NCBI GenBank assembly: GCA_041725895.1
Contig: JBGRQA010000004.1
Span: 1-64,000 of the forward strand
Source: JBGRQA01 sp041725895
GTDB taxonomy: Bacteria; Bacteroidota; Bacteroidia; Bacteroidales; Marinifilaceae
DNA length: 64,000 bases
Direction of reading: 5' to 3'
The notes below the pieces were generated by a model. The model was not told the origin of the DNA. It worked only from the letters and a program-made list of their open reading frames with translations, and made no database searches. Shown one piece after another: positions 42,704 to 52,383 of the stretch (its first letter is position 1; the number at the start of each line of letters is the position of its first letter). The translations under genes and the position numbers were made by a program.

Positions 42704-44122
42704 ATGAATACGCTAACGAAGGATATCGGGTTGTACACCGATTTTTATGAACTCACTATGGCCCAGGGCTATTTTTACAGTGGGAAGCAGGAGGAGCCAA
42801 CCGTATTTGACTACTACTACAGAACAAACCCCTACAAAGGGGGATACCTTGTTTTTACAGGACTTCAGGATTTATTGCATCTCCTGAAAAATTTTCGTTA
42901 CAGTGAAGAGAACATCGAATATCTTAGAGCAGCCGGCTTGAAGGATGAATTTCTGGAATACTTACGGGATTTTCGGTTTAATGGAACAATATATAGTGTG
43001 CGCGAAGGAGAAATTGTATTTCCCAATGAACCCCTAATTCGGGTGGAAGGAAATATCATTGAAGCACAGCTAATTGAGACTCTTTTGCTCAACTACATGA
43101 ATTTCCAGTCGCTTATTGCCACAAAAGCCTGCAGAATTCGCTTTGTAGCAGGGAACAAATTGTTCTCCGACTTCGGTTTGCGAAGAGCCCAGGGACTAGG
43201 GGGAATTCATGCAAGTCGTGCCGCTGCGATTGGGGGCGCCAATTCCACCTCCAATGTCTACTGCGGTTTCAACTACCAGATTCCCATCTCCGGAACCCAA
43301 GCCCATTCATGGGTTCAGAGTTTTGATAATGAATTGGAAGCCTTTCGGAAATATGCCGAAATCAATCCGGATACCACCGTTCTGCTTGTGGATACCTATA
43401 ACACTCTAAAAAGTGGGGTACCCAATGCCATTACCATAGCCAAAGAACTGGAGGCCAAAGGCCACCGCATGGTCGGCATAAGACTGGACAGTGGAGACTT
43501 GGCCTATTTAAGTAAAAAAGCCCGTAAAATGCTCGATCAGGAAGGACTGGAGTATGTTCAGATCTATGCCTCCAACCAGCTAAACGAATATGTAATTAAA
43601 AGTTTAAATGAGCAGGGGGCACAAATTGACGGATACGGTATCGGGACAGAATTGGTCACCGGAAAAGATACGGCCGCATTGGACGGTGTATACAAACTGG
43701 TGGAAGCCAATCGGATTCCCCGCCTGAAAATATCAGAAAATGTAGAAAAGATCACCCTCCCTGGTCGCAAGAAATTGATCCGTTACTTCGACGAGGAAGG
43801 AAAATTCTTTTCCGACGGTATTCTTTTGGAGGAAGAGACCAAAGTGGAACGAATCTACCACCCTTTCCACATGGATAAAAACAGAAAAGTAGATGATAAA
43901 TCCTTTGAGGTATTGACTCAAAAAGTCATGGCAAATGGGGAAATCCTGATTGAGGAACAAACTCCATCACAAATCAATGCCTATTTGCAAAAAAGATTTG
44001 CTCAACTTCCGGATGAACACAAGAGATTCATCAGTCCTCATATTTACAAAGTTGGCGTTTCAAAAAATTTGATTGATCTGAGAAAAGAATTAATGGGAAG
44101 AATACGTAATCATGTAAAATAA
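42704..44122 (+). CDS. pncB: Nicotinate phosphoribosyltransferase
   Basis: 472 aa. Converts nicotinate and PRPP to nicotinate mononucleotide in NAD salvage. Landmarks: 'LYTDFYELTMAQGYFYSGKQ' at the N-terminus, 'FSDFGLRRAQGLGGIHASRA' around residues 157-176 (active-site loop), 'GTQAHSWVQSFDNELEAFRK', 'RLDSGDLAYLSKKAR' and 'YGIGTELVTGKD'. Length fits the family. A single gene with its own promoter and a following hairpin. Confidence 0.96.
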   Translation: MNTLTKDIGLYTDFYELTMAQGYFYSGKQEEPTVFDYYYRTNPYKGGYLVFTGLQDLLHLLKNFRYSEENIEYLRAAGLKDEFLEYLRDFRFNGTIYSVREGEIVFPNEPLIRVEGNIIEAQLIETLLLNYMNFQSLIATKACRIRFVAGNKLFSDFGLRRAQGLGGIHASRAAAIGGANSTSNVYCGFNYQIPISGTQAHSWVQSFDNELEAFRKYAEINPDTTVLLVDTYNTLKSGVPNAITIAKELEAKGHRMVGIRLDSGDLAYLSKKARKMLDQEGLEYVQIYASNQLNEYVIKSLNEQGAQIDGYGIGTELVTGKDTAALDGVYKLVEANRIPRLKISENVEKITLPGRKKLIRYFDEEGKFFSDGILLEEETKVERIYHPFHMDKNRKVDDKSFEVLTQKVMANGEILIEEQTPSQINAYLQKRFAQLPDEHKRFISPHIYKVGVSKNLIDLRKELMGRIRNHVK

Positions 44123-44128
44123 TAAATG

Positions 44129-44157
44129 AAAGGGGCTGTAGTCAGGGCCCCTTTCAA
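44129..44157 (+). terminator. Hairpin after pncB
   Basis: GAAAGGGGC-TGTAGTCAGG-GCCCCTTTC strong stem; only a poor T tract follows. Confidence 0.55.
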
Positions 44158-44395
44158 ATTTGCGATCTCTACTAACCATGGCTTTTTTAAAGCCTATTAC
44201 TAACTACGATTTTTTTTCAATTTTAATAACAACCGATCCAATAAAAGCATTGTACCTTTAGAAGAAGCTTTTGGTTATTTTCATGAATTTAAGGTAATAA
44301 AAAATATTATAATATCCTAAACCATTGCTTATTACGATCACAAGGTTGCAATAAAAAACCTATACAACTCCTATAAACACTACATTTCGACAACT

Positions 44396-45490
44396 ATGAA
44401 AATCACTCAACCCACACTCCTTCTGGATCAAAAAAAGTGCTTTCAGAACATTGAAAACATGATTGCCCGGGCCCAAAGAGCGCATGTAAATCTTCGTCCC
44501 CACTTCAAAACCCATCAATCGGCCACCATCGGAGAATGGTTCAGGGAACGGGGAATCAACTCCATAACCGTTTCTTCGGTTTCAATGGCCCAATACTTTG
44601 CCCAAAATGGCTGGAATGATATCACCATTGCTTTTCCGGTAAATATTCTGGAAATCGATGCAATCAATGCTTTAGCCACTCAGATACAATTAAATTTAGT
44701 CGTAGAGATGGAGGAAACCATCCCCTTTCTGGAGCAGCACCTATCCGCAAAGGTGGGAGCCTTTCTTAAAGTGGATACCGGATACCATCGCACCGGCATT
44801 CTGGCTGAAGATCTTCCCTCCATTACCGCACTTCTGGAACAGTTGAAAAACAAAAAAAAGATCTGCTTTAAAGGATTTCTGGCCCATACCGGTCACAACT
44901 ACAACAGTTCAGACAAGGAAGAGATTTTGAAGAACCATAAAAAGACGGTATTGGATTTGAACGAACTAAAAGACCGTTTTCGAAAGGATTGGCCCCAATT
45001 GACAGTTTCATTGGGTGATACACCGGCCTGCAGTATTTCGGAGGAGTACTACGGAATTGACGAAATCCGCCCCGGCAACTTTGTCTTCTACGATATCATG
45101 CAGTATGTACTGGGCTCCTGTTCCGAAGAAGAAATTGCGGTTGCCATGGCTTGTCCTATCGTGGCCAAACATGCCTGGAGAAATGAAGTGGTAATATACG
45201 GTGGTGGCGTACACTTCTCGAAGGAATACATTGAGGCAGATGATGAAGGCACCAAACTGTTTGGAAGCCTGGTAAAACTTACTGAGAATGGCTGGAGCGA
45301 AATTTTAGGCGGAGGATATCTGGCATCTCTGTCACAGGAGCATGGAATTATAAAGTGCAGCGATAGTTTATTTGAGGAACTTAAAGTAGGTGAGCTTATT
45401 GGGATACTTCCCATCCACTCCTGCATGACAGCCAATTTGATGAAACAATATCTAACGACCCATGGAGAAAAAATCGAAATGATGAGATAA
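44396..45490 (+). CDS. DSD1-type PLP enzyme (D-threonine aldolase/D-serine dehydratase-like)
   Basis: 364 aa, fold-type III (alanine racemase-like) barrel. RPHFKTHQSATIGEWF (about residues 34-49) carries the PLP lysine; 'FLKVDTGYHRTGI', 'GFLAHTGHNYNSSDKEEI', 'GDTPACS' and 'DEIRPGNFVFYD' follow the family. The C-terminal domain keeps the His-x-Cys zinc motif (HSCMTANL), as in D-serine dehydratases and D-threonine aldolases. Acts on a D-amino acid in the cytoplasm; which one is not clear. Confidence 0.85.
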   Translation: MKITQPTLLLDQKKCFQNIENMIARAQRAHVNLRPHFKTHQSATIGEWFRERGINSITVSSVSMAQYFAQNGWNDITIAFPVNILEIDAINALATQIQLNLVVEMEETIPFLEQHLSAKVGAFLKVDTGYHRTGILAEDLPSITALLEQLKNKKKICFKGFLAHTGHNYNSSDKEEILKNHKKTVLDLNELKDRFRKDWPQLTVSLGDTPACSISEEYYGIDEIRPGNFVFYDIMQYVLGSCSEEEIAVAMACPIVAKHAWRNEVVIYGGGVHFSKEYIEADDEGTKLFGSLVKLTENGWSEILGGGYLASLSQEHGIIKCSDSLFEELKVGELIGILPIHSCMTANLMKQYLTTHGEKIEMMR

Positions 45491-45674
45491 AAGCTATTGC
45501 CTGTTAGTTTACAACCTGTAGTTTATTACCAGTAAGGAATGGCCGGTAGTTATTAATTGAAAACCGGTCAAACAATTTGATGCTTGGCAACCATTCGATT
45601 TACAAGCAAACACAAAACATTCTTAGGGCTGCTTTGTTATATTTAAAATCAAAGCAGCCAGTAACCAAAAGCAC

Positions 45675-46136
45675 ATGGGACTCAAAAGCAAATACCAAAC
45701 CCTCCGAAAAATAAATATTAAGCAGTTTCTGCAGGAGAATATCATGGGCAGCGAAGATTCCAATCAAACCCTGGCCCTATCCATTGGTTTGGGGACCTTT
45801 ATGGCATTTGCACCCGTTTGGGGTTTCCAAATGGCCATAGCTGTTTCCCTGGCCATTCTCTTCCGTTTAAATAAGGTGGTAGTACTTCTTGCTGCCAACT
45901 TAAGCAGCATTCCCCCTTTGGTGCCTTTGATTCTCTACTCCAGTTTTCAGGCGGGTGCCCTGCTCCTTCAGGGAAGTTTTTTGAACGAAATTCCGGAACT
46001 AGACGGATTGGAAAGTCTCGGCAACAATCTACTTCTTTACCTATTGGGAGCTATTCTAAGCGGTGCTCTTTTTGGTTTGATTGGCCTGATATTTTCCTAT
46101 GCAAGTCTTTTCCTTCTACGAAAAAAGGGACGCTAA
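45675..46136 (+). CDS. DUF2062 membrane protein
   Basis: 153 aa. Typical DUF2062: 'LALSIGLGTFMAFAPVWGFQ' then 'AIAVSLAILFRLNKVVVLLA' and 'SSIPPLVPLILYSSFQAGAL', with three to four helices in total. Often found fused to or beside glycosyltransferases, though none is seen here. Function unknown. Preceded by a 184-bp spacer in which I see no gene. Confidence 0.85.
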   Translation: MGLKSKYQTLRKINIKQFLQENIMGSEDSNQTLALSIGLGTFMAFAPVWGFQMAIAVSLAILFRLNKVVVLLAANLSSIPPLVPLILYSSFQAGALLLQGSFLNEIPELDGLESLGNNLLLYLLGAILSGALFGLIGLIFSYASLFLLRKKGR

Positions 46137-46207
46137 ATCCACCAACCTTCTCCCCCTAAGCTATCAATCAAGCTCAATCACCCAATAGTAGCATTAAAGA
46201 CAATAAA

Positions 46208-46232
46208 AGGGTGCCCAACTTTTTGAACACCC
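46208..46232. terminator. Terminator-like hairpin between convergent genes
   Basis: GGGTG...CACCC stem with a central CTTTTTGAA loop, between the DUF2062 gene and the convergent lipoprotein gene. Confidence 0.45.
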
Positions 46233-46291
46233 TCATATTATCAATACTGTATAGTAAAACTTAATTATTGTATCTATTTGTAATACCCCGC

Positions 46292-47143
46292 TTAATGCTT
46301 GTAGGAACCATCGGGCAGAATTGTTGGAAGTTTATATTTAGCATCGGTTAAAAGTTCGAACACTTTAAGATCTTTGTTCCCAACTTTTTCTTTGGTGTTT
46401 AATTTCCATTCATTGCCTATTTCGGATGATCGGTTTTCTTGAGCTCCCAATATTGATGTTAAAGCCCAATAGAAATATTCTGTTACCTGACAGGAATAAT
46501 CACAGGTTTTATCGTCGTAAGTATACCATGCTACGGCTGGATAGCTGCCTGGAATTTTATCAAAAAAACCTCCCCGGGCATTATCCATAGCCATTGCGAT
46601 TTTCGATCCAGCTTTCTCGCCAAACACCTCAGGGTAGGCATTTGCGTAGCCAACGTGAGTGATAAGATGCAAGATCTCTTCCAGGCTGGCATCAAATGTT
46701 CCCTTTTTCCCTTTGGTCACAAAATCAGGGTGGGTTTCGTCATTGCCAAGATCCTGAAGTTCCCAATTTTTGGGTGGTGTCAGATCCAAATCACTCTCCT
46801 CTTTCCAAAGAACAATACTCGCATTTCGTTTCTTCATTTCCTCCAAAACTTTGGAATTATCTACCTTCCCATCTTCATCATTATCCAGGTATTGGGCCAT
46901 TACATTTGCCGCATGAAGCAGCTTTTTGTCCTCCACCTTTGAGGCAGCAAATATTTTAATGCCAAAAACTTCTACTTTTTTACTAAAGGTAGTTAGAACA
47001 CCTTCCTTATTGGCTTCAATTTTAAAGTTCGGATCGTTACCTGATTTTACCGATGTTGGGGTTGATGAATCATCCTTGTGACAACCTGCCATAAAAAGCA
47101 GCAGAGCAAAGGAGCAAATGGTCTTGAATGCGTGCGTACTCAT
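46292..47143 (-). CDS. Predicted lipoprotein with EF-hand-like loop and His motif
   Basis: 283 aa. Lipoprotein signal peptide (FALLLFMAGCHKDD; lipobox Cys at about residue 21). The mature part has a calcium-loop-like DNDEDGKVDNSK near residues 94-105 and a 'LEEILHLITHVGYANAYPEV' helix that resembles a metallopeptidase helix (His-x3-His) without the normal HExxH. A C-terminal domain has 'CDYSCQVTEYFYWALTSILG'. I recognise no named family; it may be a metal-dependent surface protein. Its promoter region lies toward the tandem repeat array. Confidence 0.7.
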   Translation of the reverse strand: MSTHAFKTICSFALLLFMAGCHKDDSSTPTSVKSGNDPNFKIEANKEGVLTTFSKKVEVFGIKIFAASKVEDKKLLHAANVMAQYLDNDEDGKVDNSKVLEEMKKRNASIVLWKEESDLDLTPPKNWELQDLGNDETHPDFVTKGKKGTFDASLEEILHLITHVGYANAYPEVFGEKAGSKIAMAMDNARGGFFDKIPGSYPAVAWYTYDDKTCDYSCQVTEYFYWALTSILGAQENRSSEIGNEWKLNTKEKVGNKDLKVFELLTDAKYKLPTILPDGSYKH

Positions 47144-47495
47144 TAATTGTATAATTTAAAATTAAACACTAATAATTTCGGAAGTCGCTTCCATATCAAC
47201 ATGAATACGGAACTCTCCTTCCTGCAATTGAGTTTCCGGTTGTATTGTATAAGACAACAAAACCATCGTGAACACGTACTCAACAAAAAAACCACTCTCA
47301 AAACCACCTCATTATCACAAAATAAGGGTTTAGACATCAAAATTTGCTTCTGTATAAGCTTTCTGTTTTTCTTTCCCCCATTTTGCCGGTATTCCGTTTG
47401 AACCAGGTATTAATCATACCATTCCTTTGCCATCTGCATGAAACCAAGCGTCAATTGGACCATTTAATTCATCACTGGCCCTGAAATAACATCCA

Positions 47496-47830
47496 GTTAA
47501 GCAATTCGGCGAAGGATTCGCTTGAACGAACCTCCATGCAAACAATTCGGCCAACGATTTGCTTGAACCAACCTACAGGCAAACAATTCGGCCAACGATT
47601 CGCCTGAACGAACCTCCGGGCAAACAATTCGGCCAACGATTCGCCTGAACCAACCTTCAGGCAAACAATTCGGCCAGCGATTCGCGTGAACGAACCTTCG
47701 GGTAAACAATTCGGCCAAGGATTCGCCTGAACCAACCTCCGGGCAAACAATTCGGCCAACGATTCGCGTGAACGAACCTTCTGGCAACCAATTCGGCCAA
47801 CGATTCGCCTGAAAAAAACTTTAACTACTC
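47496..47830. repeat. 41-bp tandem repeat array (8 units plus a decayed ninth)
   Basis: Units of 41 bp, each containing AATTCGGCCAACGATTCGCC, start at AATTCGG positions 47503, 47544, 47585, 47626, 47667, 47708, 47749 and 47790; a ninth (AATTCG at 47831) is decayed. Odd units read GAACGAACC and even units GAACCAACC, so the true period is 82 bp. Since 41 is not a multiple of three, all three frames cycle, and the long minus-strand frames here (47472-47787) are by-products. Confidence 0.9.
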
Positions 47831-47909
47831 AATTCGCCTGGAATCAACAACAAGTAAAGTTAAGGCAATCCTTTTTGATTCTGAAAATTAATTGTAAAAC
47901 CATAAAAAA

Positions 47910-47938
47910 GGGGCTGTCGAAAAAAAATCGACAGCCCC
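47910..47938 (-). terminator. Intrinsic terminator after pepD
   Basis: GGGGCTGTCGA...TCGACAGCCCC perfect 11-bp stem; on the minus strand it is followed by CTTTTTTATGG. Confidence 0.85.
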
Positions 47939-47961
47939 GGAATATATTTGAGTAATAAAAA

Positions 47962-49422
47962 TTACTTCACAGGAATATTCTTAAGAGTTTCAACAAGGAA
48001 ATCCCAGAATTTCTCTACAGTATCCACTTTCACTTTCTCGTCAGGAGAGTGAGGGAAACGAATGGTAGGTCCGAAAGAGATCATATCCCACTTAGGATAA
48101 ACAGCTCCCAGCAAACCACACTCCAAACCTGCGTGGATAGCTTTAATTTCAGGTACTTTACCATATTTATCATTGTAAACCTTTTGCATGGTCTTCAAAA
48201 TTGGAGAATCCATATTTGGCTTCCATCCTGGATATTCGCCCTCTAGTACAACAGAGGCACCAGCCAATTCAAATACAGAAGTGATCATCTCACCCAAATC
48301 CTCTTTTGCAGAATTTACTGAAGAACGCATCAGGGTTTGAACGTAGATCTTTCCATTTTCGCTTACCACACGAGCCAGGTTGTTGGAAGTTTCCACCAAA
48401 CCAGGCATATCATCGCTCATTCGCATAACACCATTAGGACAAGCATAAATTGCGTTGATCAGCTTGTTCTGAAGCTCCTCTTCGATAATAGCAGAAGGCA
48501 TATCGCATGGTTCTGCGAAGAAAGTCAAATCTGGCTCAACAGCTGCAAGCTCAGCTTTGAAAATCGCATCAAATTCCTTCAATGAAGCAGCACAAGCTTC
48601 TACGTTTGCTTCAGGCACAACAACTACAGCGAAAGATTCACGTGGAATTGCATTACGAAGAGAACCTCCGTCAACGCCAGCCAAACGCAAGCCAAAGTTT
48701 TTCACAGCATGCTTCAAGAAACGGAACAACAACTTGTTAGAGTTACCGCGACCCAAAATGATTTCCATTCCGGAGTGTCCTCCCTTCAAACCTTTCACTG
48801 AAAGTTTGAAAGCAGCCATTCCTGCTGGTACAGCCTCTTCCTTCATCTCGAAAGTGATGTTGGCATCAATACCACCGGCACATCCTACGTACAATTCACC
48901 TTCGTCTTCGGAGTCCATATTCAAAAGAATATCACCATCCAAAACTCCTGCCTGCAGACCAAAAGCACCGGTCATTCCGGTTTCTTCATCAGAAGTAAAC
49001 AAAGCCTCGATTGGACCATGCTCAATATTTTTTGCTTGAAGAACAGCCATTGCCGCAGCAACTCCCATTCCATTGTCAGCTCCCAAAGTAGTACCATTGG
49101 CAGTTACCCAGTCGCCATCAACAAAAGCTTCAATTGGATCTTTTTCAAAGTCATGGTTGGTATCAGCATTCTTTTGTGGTACCATATCCAGGTGTCCCTG
49201 CATAATAACACCTTGACGATTCTCCATACCAGGAGTAGCAGGCTTTTTAATGATGATGTTACCTACTCCGTCCTTGATGGTTTCCAAACCAAGATCCTGA
49301 CCAAATTTCATCATGAAATCCTGAATCGCATCTTCGTGTTTCGATGGACGTGGAATTTGAGTAAGGGAATAAAAGTTTTCCCAGATTGCCTTGGGCTCAA
49401 GGTTGAGAAGTTCTTTGCTCAT
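47962..49422 (-). CDS. pepD: Aminoacyl-histidine dipeptidase (beta-Ala-His dipeptidase), M20
   Basis: 486 aa from the ATG at 49422, which has GGAGGAAAT at the right distance; the longer frame to 49488 has no support. Zinc-site motifs: 'GVIMQGHLDMVPQ' (His-x-Asp), 'GADNGMGVAAAMAV' (bridging Asp) and 'LFTSDEETGMTGA' (Glu-Glu), with 'AIHAGLECGLLGAVYPKWDM' for the late His and 'SFGPTIRFPHSPDEKV' at the C-terminus. It cleaves Xaa-His and other dipeptides in the cytoplasm. It fits with the POT and MFSD1-like peptide carriers nearby. Confidence 0.95.
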   Translation of the reverse strand: MSKELLNLEPKAIWENFYSLTQIPRPSKHEDAIQDFMMKFGQDLGLETIKDGVGNIIIKKPATPGMENRQGVIMQGHLDMVPQKNADTNHDFEKDPIEAFVDGDWVTANGTTLGADNGMGVAAAMAVLQAKNIEHGPIEALFTSDEETGMTGAFGLQAGVLDGDILLNMDSEDEGELYVGCAGGIDANITFEMKEEAVPAGMAAFKLSVKGLKGGHSGMEIILGRGNSNKLLFRFLKHAVKNFGLRLAGVDGGSLRNAIPRESFAVVVVPEANVEACAASLKEFDAIFKAELAAVEPDLTFFAEPCDMPSAIIEEELQNKLINAIYACPNGVMRMSDDMPGLVETSNNLARVVSENGKIYVQTLMRSSVNSAKEDLGEMITSVFELAGASVVLEGEYPGWKPNMDSPILKTMQKVYNDKYGKVPEIKAIHAGLECGLLGAVYPKWDMISFGPTIRFPHSPDEKVKVDTVEKFWDFLVETLKNIPVK

Positions 49423-49608
49423 TATATATTTCCTCCGTTTATTTTTAGGATTATTATTTAAGAGCACTAAAGGTAACGGTTTTTTCAAATTCTAAAAAGG
49501 AGTTTTCGAAAAGGATTTCAGAATTAACAGAATTTAACCCTACAAATTCAAAAAATGTTCAATACCAATTTATTAACCTTCCCTTCGATTTTTTCTCCTG
49601 AAAGCAAG

Positions 49609-49641
49609 AAAAGGCCATTCGATTCAACCGAACGACCTTTT
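49609..49641 (-). terminator. Terminator-like hairpin after the DUF4831 gene
   Basis: AAAGGCCATTCG...GAACGACCTTTT stem (two mismatches) with a weak T tract on the minus strand. Confidence 0.4.
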
Positions 49642-49696
49642 CCGTTTTTTTCTTCCGCCACCGTTTCTGTTACGATGTTCGTCGAAACAACAGTAT

Positions 49697-50848
49697 CTAT
49701 TGCTTCGAAATATTTTTTATGGACCCCAATTCAGGATGGAATTCAATTCGGTATCCTTCGTTGACCAAAACATCTGCAGGGTAGGAAAGAATCTTTCCAA
49801 ACTGAGCTATTTGCATCTTCTTCTGTCCTAAAACTTTTTTCCCATTCACCACCTTTACTACAGCGCAACCAGGCACCCGGTAATTGATCTTGCTCACCTG
49901 CGTTACCTCCTCTGTTGTGGTAGGAGTCAGATCGCGGGTCACATTCAAATCTTCCAATTCCATCATTATAGGGCGACCTGATAAATCATTACGATTTACC
50001 GGCCCTCTTTCAGGAGACATCCTGAAAATTACACCCGATTTCTCCTTCTTGGCAGGTACATAGGAGAAACGGAAAGTTTCAATTTGCTTGCTGCTTTTTC
50101 CGGCAAACAGCGAAAGGTAATCGTTCTCCAACTTGCCCAATTCTCTCACAATTACCTCGTAGGCCTTTCCATCGGGAGGAAGAAGTTCAAAATTGGCTGT
50201 TAGAATTTTAAAGCGACGTTTTCTCAGTTTGTAGATCTGATGGGCTGCTTCTTCCGCCTTTTCTTCATTGGATTTCAATTCGCCCTGTTTTTCCAGCACA
50301 GGAACCTTTACAAAAGCTGTATCCGTTTCAACAATCTTAAAGGTGGTGTCCTCCTTGAATTTCAGGTTGTGATCCAAAGCGAATCTGCCATATTCTGTCA
50401 TCTCGCCCTGTTCTTTATCCAGCATTATAAGCTCTATTTCTTCGGAAGCTTTCGCTGCCTGCTCAACATTGAACCCGGTTATCAAACCACTAGGGTCCAA
50501 ACTTACCAGGTTGGGATCGTAATCCTCCACTGTCCGGATTTTATGGAATTGAGTTGGATCCACTTCCGGATGGGACAAAATGCGAATGCCTTTGATTTTC
50601 CAAACCACCTGGTCGCTGGTAATAATATTACGAAGCCCCATATATTTTTCGGCATAATCGGCCAGAGGACCGCGCTTTTGAATCGTTTTTTCCGCAACAA
50701 CTTCTACATCCAGTACCGTTTGCGGCAATGCATAAACCACCTCAGCAGGAGTGGTAAGTGTCCCTTTTCGTTTATCATTAGCAGCCTGGAGGGTTCCAAA
50801 ATACAACACCCCACAAATCAACAAAACGATATTCAATAAGTTCTTCAT
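49697..50848 (-). CDS. DUF4831-family exported protein
   Basis: 383 aa with a signal peptide (residues 5-22). Typical DUF4831 features are visible: 'YALPQTVLDVEVVAEKTIQK' after the signal, 'RGPLADYAEKYMGLRNIITS' and 'YEVIVRELGKLENDYLSLFA', with 'GVIFRMSPERGPVNRNDLSG' near the end of the conserved part. Function unknown; restricted to Bacteroidota. It starts 23 bases after the Nnr gene ends, so the two are probably an operon. Confidence 0.85.
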   Translation of the reverse strand: MKNLLNIVLLICGVLYFGTLQAANDKRKGTLTTPAEVVYALPQTVLDVEVVAEKTIQKRGPLADYAEKYMGLRNIITSDQVVWKIKGIRILSHPEVDPTQFHKIRTVEDYDPNLVSLDPSGLITGFNVEQAAKASEEIELIMLDKEQGEMTEYGRFALDHNLKFKEDTTFKIVETDTAFVKVPVLEKQGELKSNEEKAEEAAHQIYKLRKRRFKILTANFELLPPDGKAYEVIVRELGKLENDYLSLFAGKSSKQIETFRFSYVPAKKEKSGVIFRMSPERGPVNRNDLSGRPIMMELEDLNVTRDLTPTTTEEVTQVSKINYRVPGCAVVKVVNGKKVLGQKKMQIAQFGKILSYPADVLVNEGYRIEFHPELGSIKNISKQ

Positions 50849-50871
50849 GATTAGTATGTTTTATTGTTCTC

Positions 50872-52383
50872 TTATTTTTTTATCTCGCACCAGGCTTTTC
50901 CCAAATAATCTACCAAATCGCCCGCGATGAGCGCCTCTTCGCCCATTTTGGCCGCCACAAGATCGCCTGCCACTCCATGCAGGTACACCCCGATAATGGC
51001 AGCAAGATGTGAGGAATAGCCCTGGGCTAGCAAAGATAATACAATTCCGGTAAGGACATCACCACTGCCTGCGGTTGCCATGCCCGGATTGCCCGTTGTG
51101 TTAAAATAACAGGAACCATCGGGACAGGCAATGGCAGTATGAGCACCCTTCAAAACCACCGTCACCCCATGCTTCCGTGCAAATTCAATCTGCATTTGGT
51201 TTCTTGTGTAATGATCCTTACTGGGGCCCACCAAACGTTCAAATTCTTTGGGATGCGGAGTAAAAACGCTACCCGCGGGAATCCGATCTATCAGTTCCTG
51301 GTGCTCCCCTATAATATTAATGGCATCTGCATCGAACACCATGGGTACCTTTACTTCATCCATCAGTTGGGCCAAAGCCTTAAATGAATTCTGCTTTTTA
51401 TCCAGACCGGGGCCAATTGCCACGGCTTGAAAATTTGACAGATCGGGAAACTCTGTAAATATAATGTCCGAACGATCAATACTCACCATAGCTTCGGGAA
51501 CAGCTGTTTGCATAATAGCATAGCCCAAACGGGGAATATGCGAAGTTAACAAGCCCAACCCCGTGCGCAAACAAGCACGGGAAGACAATATGGCCGCTCC
51601 CATTTTGCCATAACTTCCACTGATGAGCAAACCATGTCCATAGGTTCCCTTATGATCAAATTTATGCCGCTTCATCAAAAGACTTTTGACAAATTCATGA
51701 TTCAGAAAACCGTAGGGAGTCAATTCCTGCTCAATAATATCGGGATGCAAATCAATGGAGAGCACTTCCCAATCCCCAACGTAGGTTTCATTTTCAGGAA
51801 GAAAGAAACTTAGTTTGGGGAACTGAAAACTAAGCGTAACATCGGCCCTTATAATATGTCTTGGGTTGTTCTTTCCATTGTCTTCTCCAAACAAACCCGA
51901 AGGAATATCAATGGCAATCACCTTGGCTTCACTGGCATTGATAGATTTTACCACATCAGCCGCCAGATCGTCCAATGGGCGTGAAAGACCGGAACCAAAC
52001 AATCCATCAATTACTATATCATCGGGAAAAATCCAGGGCACGTTCTTTTTCTCGGATATTTCGAAAAACTCCACCCGGTTCTGTGCCTTCAACCGATCCA
52101 GGTTGATTTGACAATCTTTGGAGAGCCTATTTCCAATTTTCACCAGGTACACCTCCACCGGAAACTTTTTATCGGCCAACATTCTGGCAATCACCAAGGC
52201 ATCGCCCCCATTGTTACCAGGGCCAACAAATATTTTGAAATTCTGTTCCACTGCATATCGGGGATAGATCCAATCGAAAACCCTGCCTGCTGCCCGCTCC
52301 ATTAAATCAACCGAAGCAATGGGTTCATGTTCTATCGTAAAAGCATCAATTTTAGCAATTTGCTTGGCTCTAAATATTTTCAT
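50872..52383 (-). CDS. nnr: Bifunctional NAD(P)H-hydrate epimerase / ADP-dependent dehydratase
   Basis: 503 aa from the ATG at 52383 (a TTG at 52395 is less likely). N-terminal epimerase (YjeF-N): 'FVGPGNNGGDALVIARML' and 'DIVIDGLFGSGLSRPL'. C-terminal dehydratase (carbohydrate kinase-like): 'HGLLISGSYGKMGAAILSSR', 'AVAIGPGLDKKQNSFKALAQ', 'SVFTPHPKEFERLVG' and 'TGNPGMATAGSGDVLTGIVL'. It repairs hydrated NADH and NADPH. Upstream lies a 660-bp gene-free stretch. Confidence 0.95.
   Translation of the reverse strand: MKIFRAKQIAKIDAFTIEHEPIASVDLMERAAGRVFDWIYPRYAVEQNFKIFVGPGNNGGDALVIARMLADKKFPVEVYLVKIGNRLSKDCQINLDRLKAQNRVEFFEISEKKNVPWIFPDDIVIDGLFGSGLSRPLDDLAADVVKSINASEAKVIAIDIPSGLFGEDNGKNNPRHIIRADVTLSFQFPKLSFFLPENETYVGDWEVLSIDLHPDIIEQELTPYGFLNHEFVKSLLMKRHKFDHKGTYGHGLLISGSYGKMGAAILSSRACLRTGLGLLTSHIPRLGYAIMQTAVPEAMVSIDRSDIIFTEFPDLSNFQAVAIGPGLDKKQNSFKALAQLMDEVKVPMVFDADAINIIGEHQELIDRIPAGSVFTPHPKEFERLVGPSKDHYTRNQMQIEFARKHGVTVVLKGAHTAIACPDGSCYFNTTGNPGMATAGSGDVLTGIVLSLLAQGYSSHLAAIIGVYLHGVAGDLVAAKMGEEALIAGDLVDYLGKAWCEIKK

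Noticed and set aside
47472..47787. Minus-strand ORFs of about 95 codons over the 41-bp repeats, which could be read as repeat proteins.
   Set aside because: They exist only because a 41-bp unit without stops keeps all frames open. There is no start context, and two overlapping frames are equally open.
49555..49764. A 69-codon plus-strand ORF between pepD and the DUF4831 gene.
   Set aside because: It overlaps a terminator-like hairpin and the 3' end of the DUF4831 gene; no protein features.
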